Of a stretch of DNA of 64,000 bases, positions 1 to 9,396 are shown in pieces. Each line of letters begins with the position of its first letter. Position 1 is the first letter of the stretch. The position numbers were made by a program, and so were the translations under genes. The notes under the pieces are model-generated. The model ran no database searches. It worked only from the letters and a program-made list of their open reading frames with translations, and was not told where the DNA came from. This DNA comes from Pisolithus tinctorius (Eukaryota > Basidiomycota > Agaricomycetes > Boletales > Pisolithaceae), in NCBI GenBank assembly GCA_024663395.1, contig JANFAH010000003.1, positions 3,658,001-3,722,000 of the forward strand, given 5' to 3'.

Positions 1-699
1 ATGACATCTTTGGTGACATGGAAGACATCCTGGTCATTTACATCGATGATCTCATGATCTTCATGAAGACAGACGATGAAGCTGAGCATGATAGAATCAT
101 TCTGGAGGTGCTAAGGAGGTTGGAAGAAAATGATTTGTTCATCAAACTGGAGAAGTGCTTCTTCAAACAGAAGCAGGTGGAGTTCCTGGGCATGGTAGTC
201 AGTACTGATGGGGTTAAGATGGATGAGGGCAAGGTAAAGGCAATCACAGAATGGCCAGTGCCAACAAAGGTCTGCTCAGTCTGAGCCTTTCTGGGGTTGG
301 CCAACTTCTATTGATGGTTCATCAAAGACTTTGCTCAAATAGCCCACCCCCTTAATGACCTCACTAGGAAGGACCAGCTCTGGACTTGGGGTCCTCAGGA
401 ACAGCAAGCCTTTGATGCACTGAAGGTTGCATTCACCACCACCCCTGTCCTTGCCTTCCCTGATCAGGACAGGGAGTTCCACCTCAAAACCAATGCTTCA
501 GGCTTTGCTACTGGTGCTGTCCTCTTTGTAAAATGTGAGGATGACCTTTGGTGACCTGTTGCCTTTTACTCCCATTCTATGTCCCCTCCTGAGCAGAACT
601 ACCAGGTCTTTGACAAGGAGATGCTGGCCATAATCCGAGCCTTGGAGATGTGGCACCACTACCTTGAGGCCACCCCATACCAGTTTGAAATCTGGATGG
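1..699 (+). pseudogene. H reverse transcriptase and RNase H fragment
   Basis: Reads in frame from position 3. The RT catalytic YIDD box is at about 48-59, followed by the conserved FLGM, TEWPVP and SFLGFANFYRRF-like region, then the RNase H start (TNASGFATGAVL, with the usual TDAS Asp now Asn) and FYSHSM. In-frame TGA codons occur near 283, 313 and 553, each where relatives have Arg, so they fit CGA>TGA. The fragment stops within the TDHKNLQYF motif because solo LTR Q is inserted there. No function is expected. Confidence 0.85.
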
Positions 700-1166
700 T
701 GTAGGGAACAAGTTTAAGTTCCCTAGGAGAATTGGTCTTGGTCAAGAGTTCAGGGGTTGAGAGATTTCTTTTTGTTTTATTTCTATCTTTTGTTTTTTGT
801 GTTTGTACCACTGGACTTAGTGGCGAGCAGCCGCATTGCTGACTAAGCATGTGTGCTGTGTTTGCATGAGTTCAGTTTACCAAAAAAAAGCAATCCATGT
901 CAGAGGCCCTCAGTAGCAGGGTGAATTAGTCTCGCATTTTGGCAAGTTTTCGAGGACAGTTTTATTACTTTGGGGAGTACCCAAAGGGCCAGGAGGACTG
1001 GCAATAGGTATTGGACAGGCCAAGCTAAGTATTTGTTTCAGTTTGCATTTTTCACTTTTTACTACACTTCTTTCTCCAGTGAGAACCTCCCTCTTGGGTC
1101 AAGCACAAATCTCACCCATCACTGACAATTACTAATTCTAGGTATCATCTATTACCTATTCCTACA
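700..1166. repeat. Solo LTR Q inserted in H RNase H
   Basis: This 467-bp block interrupts the RNase H codons between IW and DH. It starts TGTAGG and ends CCTACA, a 6-bp terminal inverted repeat typical of LTRs. The flanks are ATGG (696-699) and ACAG (1167-1170). Both derive from one 4-bp target ACGG if the CpG decayed on opposite strands, and ACGG restores the Thr codon of the WTDH motif. No ORF is seen inside. The ends resemble those of the C family, which also makes 4-bp duplications. Confidence 0.72.
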
Positions 1167-1170
1167 ACAG

Positions 1171-1643
1171 ACCACTTGAACCTCCAGTATTTTATGAAAG
1201 CACAAAACCTAGATTGTTGCCAAGCCCACTGGGCCCAGTACCTCTCTCCAAACTGGTTTACAAGCCTGGCCCCTCCATGGCGAAAGCAGATGCTCTCTCA
1301 AGGAGAGAGGATCATGAGCTGGAGAAGGGACTGGACAACCAAGGAGTCATGCTTCTTGACCCTTCTAGAGTGGCTGCCACCCTGATGATCAGAGAGGATG
1401 TTGACCTCATTGCTGCTCTAAAGTCCACCTCCTCTGTGACACCTCAGCTGGAAGGCTCTGCTCTTCAGGATGGGTTGTATGTCTGTGCAGGAAAGGTCTA
1501 TGTCCTGCCCACCATCAGGGTCCATTGCCTGGAGAGGCATCATGACACTCCTGTTGCAGGACACCCTGGCTGGAAGAAGACCTTGGAGCTCATCTCTTGG
1601 AACTATACCTGGCCAGGTATGACTTCTTCAGTGAAGGACTATG
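1171..1643 (+). pseudogene. H RNase H end and integrase zinc-finger fragment
   Basis: Resumes the RNase H frame (DHLNLQYF), passes the KADALSRRED motif near 1290 that marks the RNase H/integrase boundary, and runs into the HHCC integrase finger (HHDTPVAGHPG, then YTWPGM). It is cut at 1643 by B1. The CxxC half of the finger resumes at 16654, where the translation continues AACHHCQMAK. There is a frame change near 1215. Inactive. Confidence 0.82.
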
Positions 1644-2268
1644 TGTCAAGTCCGGGCCTACTCCAACCAACTCTGACGCTTAACAAGGTCTAGAGGAGGG
1701 TCCAGAAGCAAGTCTGACACACAGGAACAGAACTCTGACTAGCGGAGTGTCAGCAGGAACGAAGACCGCCAAGACAATGGCGGAGCGGAGTGAGGGCGTC
1801 GGGTTTAGCTCGTGTGCTACCCCCTTGCACGATCTCAGCCCTCGTATTTCAGAGGGAGAGTACAGACGGAGAGTCGGAGATAACTCCAACAGACAGAAGA
1901 CGGAATCGGAGGGAGTAGGAACTAAGTTGATATTCGTACTGAGGAACAGCGGATTACAGTACATGTTTTTATACTGCTACGGAGGTACAGTAATCGGAAT
2001 CGGAACTGACATACGGAGACTCATAAGTTTTCAAGTAAAATTTCCTGGACGACGAATGAAGGGTAGACGGAGGACATACGAACGGGTAACACAGAACATC
2101 CAGAAAAGGAAGCGGTCCAGGCACTGGGCCATGCAGTGAGCATGCTGCGGAGTACCTGACTGCGAAGGTAGTCACATGACCCCTCAGAGAACAGACCGCT
2201 CGGTCCGGTAGGAGAGCAACACAAGTCCGACAACAGTCGGAGTGGAGATGGTTTGCAACCAACAGAAG
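1644..2268 (-). repeat. B1 3' LTR, first 625 bp (split by A)
   Basis: Matches 15935-16559. It retains the undecayed start motif ATATTCGTACT at 1930-1940 (plus-strand reading), which in the 5' LTR has become ATATTCATACT. The LTR is cut at 2268 by element A and continues at 9115. The two LTR copies sometimes show opposite products of one CpG, such as gtgtCAgc here against gtgtTGgc in the other copy. Confidence 0.9.
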
Positions 2269-2719
2269 TGTTACGTTTCACCCCTGACTTTTCCTTTTCT
2301 GTTGCACGTTTACCTTGTTTGTGATCTGTTGGACTTAGTTTCCTTTTAGAGCCGTCTTCTCTCTGATCCGACGGCTCTCTATTTCCACCACTAGCGTTAC
2401 TGGCTCGTTACATGCTTAGGACATGTGTCGTCGTTGCTCAACCAATGGCGTAGTTACCTCGTTACATGTGGACGCCTCATGGTCCGTTTCTGTGTAGTAT
2501 TTAGACTGCCGGCTCAAGTCTTGGAAACCCAGACTTGAGCTGCTCAATCATACGCAGTGTTCTCAGAACTTCGCCCTCAGTGTCCCTCATAAGGACCACT
2601 CTTACCGGCGTTGCCCCAAATCCTCTGTCGATTACAGAGGTTACTGCAGCCGTTGCTCAGTAGAAACCTTAGACTGCGTTTGAGCTCTCCCTACATCTTG
2701 ACTTCGGTCGAGCGTAACA
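2269..2719 (+). repeat. A 5' LTR
   Basis: 451 bp, TGTTACG...CGTAACA with a 7-bp perfect terminal inverted repeat. Appears identical to the 3' LTR at 8659-9109. It contains a TATTTA box and a hairpin whose 3' arm is also complementary to the primer site. Confidence 0.95.
2498..2541 (+). promoter_or_regulatory. A LTR core promoter and start hairpin
   Basis: TATTTA at 2498 lies 33 nt before AGACTTGAGCT (2531-2541), the inferred first 11 nt of the transcript. GCTCAAGTCT (2512-2521) and AGACTTGAGC (2531-2540) form a 10-bp DNA inverted repeat around a 9-nt loop. The start site is inferred from geometry shared with the LTRs of B, D and I, not observed directly. Confidence 0.6.
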
Positions 2720-2721
2720 AA

Positions 2722-2732
2722 AGCTCAAGTCT
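2722..2732 (+). other. A primer-binding site, self-complementary type
   Basis: AGCTCAAGTCT begins two bases after the 5' LTR and is the exact 11-nt reverse complement of 2531-2541 in the LTR. No TGG-starting tRNA-type site abuts the LTR. In Tf1/sushi elements the first 11 nt of the mRNA fold back on such a site, are cleaved by RNase H and prime minus-strand synthesis. Confidence 0.72.
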
Positions 2733-3018
2733 ACAGCCTTTGGCCGAATCGGTCACTGCTTAGTGAACCACCACGAACCCCCGAAACAATCGACGTTGGG
2801 CGCCGTTGCGACCCACTCGTGAAGAATCGTCGTCTGACGAAGAACAGGAGAGCACTGTCACAGACACCTCCTCCAACGAACCCGAACAGCCAGATAGAGG
2901 TTTTACCTCTGGAATCCTCTCGAACCTTTTCTCCCAGTCACTTGCGTCGCTTGGCACCCCCATTCAACCAAGTCCCCCACCACTCTTCCCTACCCCACCG
3001 CCCCCACCACAAATTACG

Positions 3019-3918
3019 ATGTCTGGCTCATCGTCGAAGGCACCGGTTGGCAATGCCACCAAAGCCACTGAACTGAAGATTGGCGCTCCATCTGATTTTG
3101 ATGGAAACCAGAAAAACGCCATGAGTTGGCTGTACTCCGTACAGACCTACCTCTTGGTAAACGAAGAACTATATGACACGGACACCAAGAAGGTAGTCTA
3201 CGCCCTGTCGTATATGAAGAAAGATGTCGCCCGCTCCTGGGCTGCCACCTTCCAGAAAACGTCTCTGGAAAAGAACCCCCCGAGCTTCGGCACTTTCGCC
3301 GATTTTATAAAAGATTTCAAAGCATCGTTCACCTCCGCCGATACCGCAGGAACTGCTATCGCCAAACTGCGAACCCTGAAACAAAAAGATTCGGTGGAAC
3401 AATATATCACCGACTTCCGAACTGCTGCAGCCGACTCAACCATCACTGAAGATGTTGCCTTAATCGAGTTCTTCTCTCAAGGACTCAAACCCTTCATCGC
3501 AAACAGGATTCACATGATGGAGACCACTCCCACCAAAATTACCGAGTGGTACACCCAAGCACAGAAGTTCGACGCTAAATGGAGAAAGGTTAATGAAATC
3601 TCGGGAAGAAAAGAAAAGAAAACATTCCACCCCAGGAACAATTTTGCCGAAGAAAAAGATCCAAACGCTATGGACGTGGATGGAGTGAGACTCTCCAAAG
3701 AAGAACGAGACCGTCACATCAAGGAAGGAAGATGTTTCGGTTGTGGAAACAAAGGACACCTCTCCCGAGAATGTCCGGACAAGGGGAAGACTCCCCAAAA
3801 GAAAGTAAAAAAGATCCGCAAAATTGTGGAAGTAGAAGAAAGCGATGATGAAGAAAAAGTCGCTGGCCCATCCATCGCTCTAGTCAATATTGCTAGAGCC
3901 CTTGGAAAGGATTTTTGA
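3019..3918 (+). CDS. gag: A gag (nucleocapsid polyprotein)
   Basis: 299 codons from the first in-frame ATG. The open frame extends upstream to about 2806 without an ATG, so an upstream non-ATG or spliced start cannot be excluded. Gag forms the particle and packages RNA. The body resembles Ty3/gypsy capsid, with a SWLYSVQTYL region and a DFKASF region. A CCHC knuckle, CFGCGNKGHLSREC, occupies residues 239-252 and is followed by a basic then acidic tail. The terminal TGA (3916-3918) follows GATTTT. Pol lies in the -1 frame and overlaps here, so a -1 slip on the T run just before the stop would join Gag to Pol. Confidence 0.88.
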   Translation: MSGSSSKAPVGNATKATELKIGAPSDFDGNQKNAMSWLYSVQTYLLVNEELYDTDTKKVVYALSYMKKDVARSWAATFQKTSLEKNPPSFGTFADFIKDFKASFTSADTAGTAIAKLRTLKQKDSVEQYITDFRTAAADSTITEDVALIEFFSQGLKPFIANRIHMMETTPTKITEWYTQAQKFDAKWRKVNEISGRKEKKTFHPRNNFAEEKDPNAMDVDGVRLSKEERDRHIKEGRCFGCGNKGHLSRECPDKGKTPQKKVKKIRKIVEVEESDDEEKVAGPSIALVNIARALGKDF

Positions 3919-6900
3919 AAAGGAACTCTGCGTTGACGCCAGATGTTCCCCAAACTAAGGACAGTTTAGTTTCTGTTGCCCCTGTACTTGTAACGTCTAC
4001 ACCAGAACGTACTATGCAGATTCCCATCTCCCTTTACGCATCAGAAACTACTCAGAAAGTCGTCAACACTACCGCTCTGGTTGACTCCGGAGCAGAAATT
4101 TCTTGCATCGACTGGGGTTTTGTGCGAAAGCACCGAATCCCCACTCAACGACTCACCGAACCCATCCTCGCAAAAAACGCTGATGGAACCCAGAACTCTA
4201 AAGGAAGAATACTGTTTTCCGCCACTCTCTACTTTAAGATTAAAGGACTCGTCCACCAGTCCTTTTTCCATGTCATCAATTGTGGAACGGAAAACGTCAT
4301 TCTGGGTCTCCCCTGGCTCCAAGAAAACAACCCTGTTGTAGACTGGAGGATGGGCACGTTATCTATCGACGAGAGAACCGATAGATCAAAGGAACTAAGA
4401 CGCAACGTCTCTTCCGTTGCCATCGAGGAACCAACCGTGAACCTTGTGTCCCCAACTGAAAAGAAAGGGATAAACAAGTTCATGGATTATGAAGAACCTG
4501 AAGACGAAACCATCCGAGCACATTTTGTGATGTCGGTTGGGAAACTCGTTGAAGAAGCCAAGAAGGTTAACCCCAATAACAGCCTTCTCCGAAAAATCAC
4601 CACGGCTACAGAATTAGCCCAGGAAGAACACAAGAAGAAACCGAAGGCAGTCCTCCCTGAAGAGTACAACGACTTCGCCTTGGTTTTCGAGAAACCATCT
4701 GATGGAGTTTTACCTCCATCACGACCATACGACCATGCCATAAACCTTGTGGAGGACTTTGTCCCTAAGGTGGCTAAAGCATACCCTCTCTCTCCCTCGG
4801 AACGAGAGTCCGCAGAAAAGTTCATCGAAGAAAACCTTCGAGAAGGGAAAATCCGCCCCTCAAAGTCTCCCCAAGCTGCCCCCTTCTTCTTCGTAGGAAA
4901 GAAAGATGGCTCCTTACGCCCCTGTCAAGACTACAGATACCTGAACAAGAATACGGTGAAGGATGCATACCCCCTTCCCCTCATTTCAGACCTGGTAGAC
5001 AAACTAAAAGGAGCCTCAATTTTCACGAAGATGGATGTCAGATCGGGCTACAATAATGTCCGTATCAAAGAAGGAGACCAGTGGAAAGCCGCATTCATCA
5101 CGCATAAAGGACTCTTCGAACCAACTGTCATGTTCTTCGGATTGTGTAATTCCCCCGCCACGTTCCAGCGATTCATGAACGACTCTTTTAGAGATATGAT
5201 CGCCGAAGGATGGCTGGTCGTCTACATGGATGACCTCCTTATCTTCTCAAGTGACCCCGAAGAACATAAACGAAGAACCCGTCGCGTCCTCGAAAGAATG
5301 AGAGAGCTTTCTCTCCCCCTGAAATTAGAAAAATGTCATTTTGATCTTGCCGAGGTGGAATACCTTGGTATGATTATCAAAGAAAACACCGTCGCCATGG
5401 ACCCTGTCAAAGTACAAGGCATTGCCGAATGGCCCGTTCCGAAGAAAGTTAAGGATGTGCGATCCTTTTTAGGATTCGCAAACTTCTACAGAAGATTTGT
5501 CCCCTACTACTCGGACATCGCACGACCACTCATCGACCTCACCAAGAAGACGGTCGACTGGAGTTGGTCCAAGAAATGCCAAGATGCCTTTGAACTTCTC
5601 AAACGGATCTTCATGGCACAACCTACACTTCGAATGCCCGACACCTCTCGGCCATTCGCAATCACTACAGACGCATCCAAGTACGCAACTGGAGGAATCC
5701 TCCTTCAAGAAGATTCGAATGGACAATGGCAACCCTGTGCCTTCCTGTCCCAGTCATTTAACCCCGCAGAGAGAAACTACGACATTTACGACAGAGAACT
5801 GCTGGGGGTTATTCGAGCACTAAAATCCTGGAGACACTATCTCCATGGATCCCCATTCCCAGTTAAGGTCTTCACTGACCACAAGAACCTGACATATTTC
5901 AAGTCACCTCAGAATCTGAATCGTCGCCAGGCCCGCTGGCTCCTCGACCTCGCAGACTTTGATCTGCAGTTGGAACATGTCCCAGGCAAAGACCTGGCCG
6001 CACCCGATGCCCTCTCCCGCTGACCAGATCATGTCCCCGAGGATGACGAGGATAACAAAGGAGTTACCCTCCTTCCACAAACCCTGTTCGTCAATCTTAT
6101 TGACACCAACCTTACTCAGAAGGTCGCATCGTCCTCTATAAAAGACCCCGTGGTCCAAACTGCACTTCGTGCCATTGAAAATGTCGATATGCCACTTCCA
6201 TTCAAGTCACATCTCTCTGACTGGAAGTTTGAAAGCGGAGTTCTACTCTACAGAAATCGAGTTTACATCCCCGATGACCCCACCCTCCGCCGAACCGTCG
6301 TATCCAACCACCACGACCACCCCTCCGCTGGACACCCCGGTGTTCTAAAAACACGACAACTCGTTTCTTCCGAGTTTTGGTGGCCCGGACTAGCGTCCTT
6401 CGTCCGAAAATATGTTGAAGGCTGTGCTGTATGCCAGCAAAATAAAGTAAATACTCACCCAACGACACCACCCCTCACGCCTATCCCCTCCACCTCGACC
6501 CGCCCTTTCCAACAGATCTCCTGCGATCTGGTTACCGACCTACCCGTTTCAAACGGCTATGATTCCCTTTTGGTCGTGGTAGACCATGGGCTTACAAAGG
6601 GGGTAATTTTATCGCCCACTAAGAAAACTGCCTCCGCTGCCGACATCGCGGCGTTGTTTTTCAAAAAAGTCTACTCCCGCTTTGGATTGTATGACAAAAT
6701 TATATCTGATCGAGGCCCCCAGTTCGCCTCTGCCTTCGCAAAAGAACTGGCTTCCCTTTTGGGATACTCCCTTGCCCTGTCTACGGCGTACCACCCACAG
6801 ACCGATGGAGAAACGGAACGTGTAAACCAAGAAGTAGAAACCTATCTCCGCATCTTTTGCCAAAACGACCCCGCCTCGTGGGTAACCAACCTTCCCATGG

Positions 6901-8621
6901 CAGAATTCGCACACAACCACCGACCCCACTCTGTCACACACCAATCACCGTTCTACCTCATGTACGGCTACGAACCGAAACCCCTTCCGTCCCTGATCGC
7001 GGAAACCCACCTTCCCGCTGCCGAGTCTAGACTCGATGAACTCAGGAAAGCTAGAGAAGAAGCCCTAGCGGCCCATGACCTAGCTAGAAAAACAATGAAA
7101 GATCGCTCGTCACGACCCTTCTCCCCATTCCAGAAAGGTGATAAAGTTTGGCTAGAAGCACGCAATTTGAAATGCTCCTATGAAAATAGGAAGCTAGCAC
7201 CAAAACGAGAAGGACCCTTCACCATCTCTGACGTCCTATCTCCGATAACGTATCGCCTCACGATTCCCGCACGCTGGAAAATCCACAACGTTTTCCATGC
7301 TTCTCTCTTATCGCCCTATCGCGAAAACGACGTTCACGGACCAAACTTCCCGACTCCACCACCTGACTTAGTCAACGAGGAGGAAGAGTACGAAGTGGAA
7401 GCGATAGTCAGCCATAAAAGGTCCGGCCGTGGACACGCCTTTTTAATCAAATGGAAGGGTTACCCTTCTTCCGAGAACTCATGGCAAAAAGAGTCCCACC
7501 TTGAACACGCGGACGATACGCTCTCCGCCTATAAGAAACGGTTCCCCAGAGACTTTCCTCCTAAGAAACAACCCACTCGACACTCCACTCGCACCGTCAG
7601 AAACATCACTCTTGAAATGCCTCCTCGTCGTTACACTTACCCCCGCGAACCCTCGCGCCGTCACACCCCGTTCGCTCGTCGACAGAGACAACCCGCTAGT
7701 GATCAGATGATCGCTTCCTACCGACTCTTCATCGCTGACCCTGCCGTCATCGGCACCGTTTACCACGAAGTGGACGAGGACTCTCCACTTGACCTTGTGT
7801 ATCATGCAACTATCCAAGCCCTTCAGCTTGAAGAACTTTCCCGCTATGTTAACCGCCAGAACCCCCTCCTTTCCCCTGCTCGCACTATCTTGGGTGAGAT
7901 CGCCCTCCAGCAGGTTCCCCTGCTCCTTAAACTCTTTGATGTCCTTGGAGGCGCCGACCTCATTTATAACGTTTGTCAGTATCCAACGTTGATCGCACCC
8001 CCCCCGCCTGGGTCTAGAAGACCCTCGACTGCAACTTCTCCTCCGGTTTCCTCCGCGTCGTCCTCCCCTCCTGCACCGTCGTCATCGTCATCCTCCCACT
8101 CGTCCTGCTCTCTCCGAAGAGCCGACAGACCTCGTGCCTGCTGTTTGTCAGGTTCTAATCCCCAACCTTGCGAGTCTCATAGCTCGCCGTCTGAAGTAGA
8201 CCCTGAGACTGCCTTTGGCGTCTCCCGTGCTGAACTCGACTACACGTTAAACATCGTCGAAACCCTTGCACAACTGCCGCCGTCCCCTGTGCTGAATGCC
8301 TTGACCGAATTTGACATGCCTCTTACTCCGTCCGATCCACGCTATCGTCAAGCGTGTTATGTCTGTCGCCGCCTAGGCCATATCCGCATCAATTGTGGAC
8401 TGTACGAATGTCCCCTTTGCCACGCCACTCGCCCCGGCCATACCCAGGCCCAATGCCCTTCTATCCGTCCTCGTCGTCCTTTACAGGACAGAATAACTAC
8501 CCCCGCTCTGGTAGATGATCGAACCCTCGTTGGGAGCGAGGATAACGATTTGTATGACAACGACTTTGATTTCGACGACTCTGCCATCAGCAACATGACT
8601 GGAGAGCCCTATGGAGAGTAG
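3915..8621 (+). pseudogene. pol: A pol: protease, RT, RNase H, integrase, chromodomain, C-terminal zinc extension
   Basis: One frame of 1568 codons broken only by TGA at 6021-6023, inside the DALSR-R-PDH motif (expected CGA Arg). Domains from the frameshift point: aspartyl protease DSG 57-59, RT YMDD about 437-440, RNase H with Asp586 of TDAS, integrase finger with H799/H800 region and C837/C840, DD35E triad D871, D932, E968, and chromodomain about 1159-1197 (FLIKWKGYPSSENSW). Unusually, about 370 more residues follow: a basic stretch, a possible helical region, a Ser-rich linker, then C1481-x2-C-x4-H-x4-C1494 and C1499-x2-C-x6-H-x4-C1514, with an acidic end. Gag-Pol is made by -1 frameshift. 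The TGA could be read through, but a CpG mutation is the simpler explanation. Confidence 0.9.
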
Positions 8622-8645
8622 TTGAAGTCAGGGACTTCAACGCTT

Positions 8646-8658
8646 AGAAAGGGGGTAA
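8646..8658 (+). other. A polypurine tract
   Basis: AGAAAGGGGG followed by TAA abuts the 3' LTR at 8659 and is the expected plus-strand primer of LTR retroelements. Confidence 0.8.
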
Positions 8659-9109
8659 TGTTACGTTTCACCCCTGACTTTTCCTTTTCTGTTGCACGTT
8701 TACCTTGTTTGTGATCTGTTGGACTTAGTTTCCTTTTAGAGCCGTCTTCTCTCTGATCCGACGGCTCTCTATTTCCACCACTAGCGTTACTGGCTCGTTA
8801 CATGCTTAGGACATGTGTCGTCGTTGCTCAACCAATGGCGTAGTTACCTCGTTACATGTGGACGCCTCATGGTCCGTTTCTGTGTAGTATTTAGACTGCC
8901 GGCTCAAGTCTTGGAAACCCAGACTTGAGCTGCTCAATCATACGCAGTGTTCTCAGAACTTCGCCCTCAGTGTCCCTCATAAGGACCACTCTTACCGGCG
9001 TTGCCCCAAATCCTCTGTCGATTACAGAGGTTACTGCAGCCGTTGCTCAGTAGAAACCTTAGACTGCGTTTGAGCTCTCCCTACATCTTGACTTCGGTCG
9101 AGCGTAACA
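8659..9109 (+). repeat. A 3' LTR
   Basis: 451 bp, no difference found by eye from 2269-2719. Followed by the target duplication AGAAG and the remainder of the B1 LTR. Confidence 0.95.
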
Positions 9110-9114
9110 AGAAG

Positions 9115-9203
9115 TTGGGCAGAGTTGGTGCAGAGTGAGTGGATGACCGGTGGAAAAGGTTGTGGAGTGAGCAAAGACCTATGACGAACGCACAGTTATG
9201 ACA
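9115..9203 (-). repeat. B1 3' LTR, last 89 bp after A
   Basis: Continues the LTR interrupted at 2268 and matches 16560-16648. Together the two parts give 714 bp, the same length as the 5' LTR. All seven differences in this part are CpG-type, two of them TG against CA. Confidence 0.88.
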
Positions 9204-9222
9204 GTGCCCCCCCATTAGGGCC
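9204..9222 (-). other. B1 polypurine tract
   Basis: On the minus strand the sequence AATGGGGGGGCAC abuts the 3' LTR. This purine-rich tract marks the 3' end of the B1 internal region and shows that the antisense gene next to it lies inside the element. Confidence 0.75.
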
Positions 9223-9396
9223 TGAACCCCTGAAGGCCACATGTACGGGACGAGATCAACACGAGTTGATCATTTGAAATTACTTTGATGCCTCAATGAT
9301 GATGGCTTTAGCTGTGGCAGAGCTCTGTCGGAGTTCAAAGTACTGCTTAAAAACACATGTTAGGGTACCGAACCTTCGTCCTTTTCCCCCATCACC

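Larger units (their letters stand above)
2269..9109 (+). mobile_element. Young Ty3/gypsy chromodomain element A
   Basis: A 6841-bp element with ends TGTTACG...CGTAACA and target duplication AGAAG (2264-2268 and 9110-9114), inserted in the B1 3' LTR. The LTRs (451 bp) look identical base for base, so insertion is very recent. It holds gag, a -1 shifted pol ending in a long post-chromodomain extension, a self-complementary primer site and a polypurine tract. CpG content is high, unlike the surrounding fossils. The only visible coding lesion is one in-frame TGA in pol. It is the best candidate here for a recently mobile family. Confidence 0.95.

Noticed and set aside
1747..2139. 130-codon plus-strand ORF in the B LTR (also at 16038-16430)
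   Set aside because: It is open in both B1 LTRs, but it runs antisense across the LTR promoter, and the differences between copies are CpG changes without sign of codon constraint.
2797..2814. TTGGGCGCCGTTGCG as a tRNA primer site of A
   Set aside because: It lies about 78 bp from the LTR, too far, whereas a perfect self-complementary site abuts the LTR.
2806..3018. A gag starting at 2806
   Set aside because: The frame begins with TTG, not ATG, and the first ATG is at 3019.
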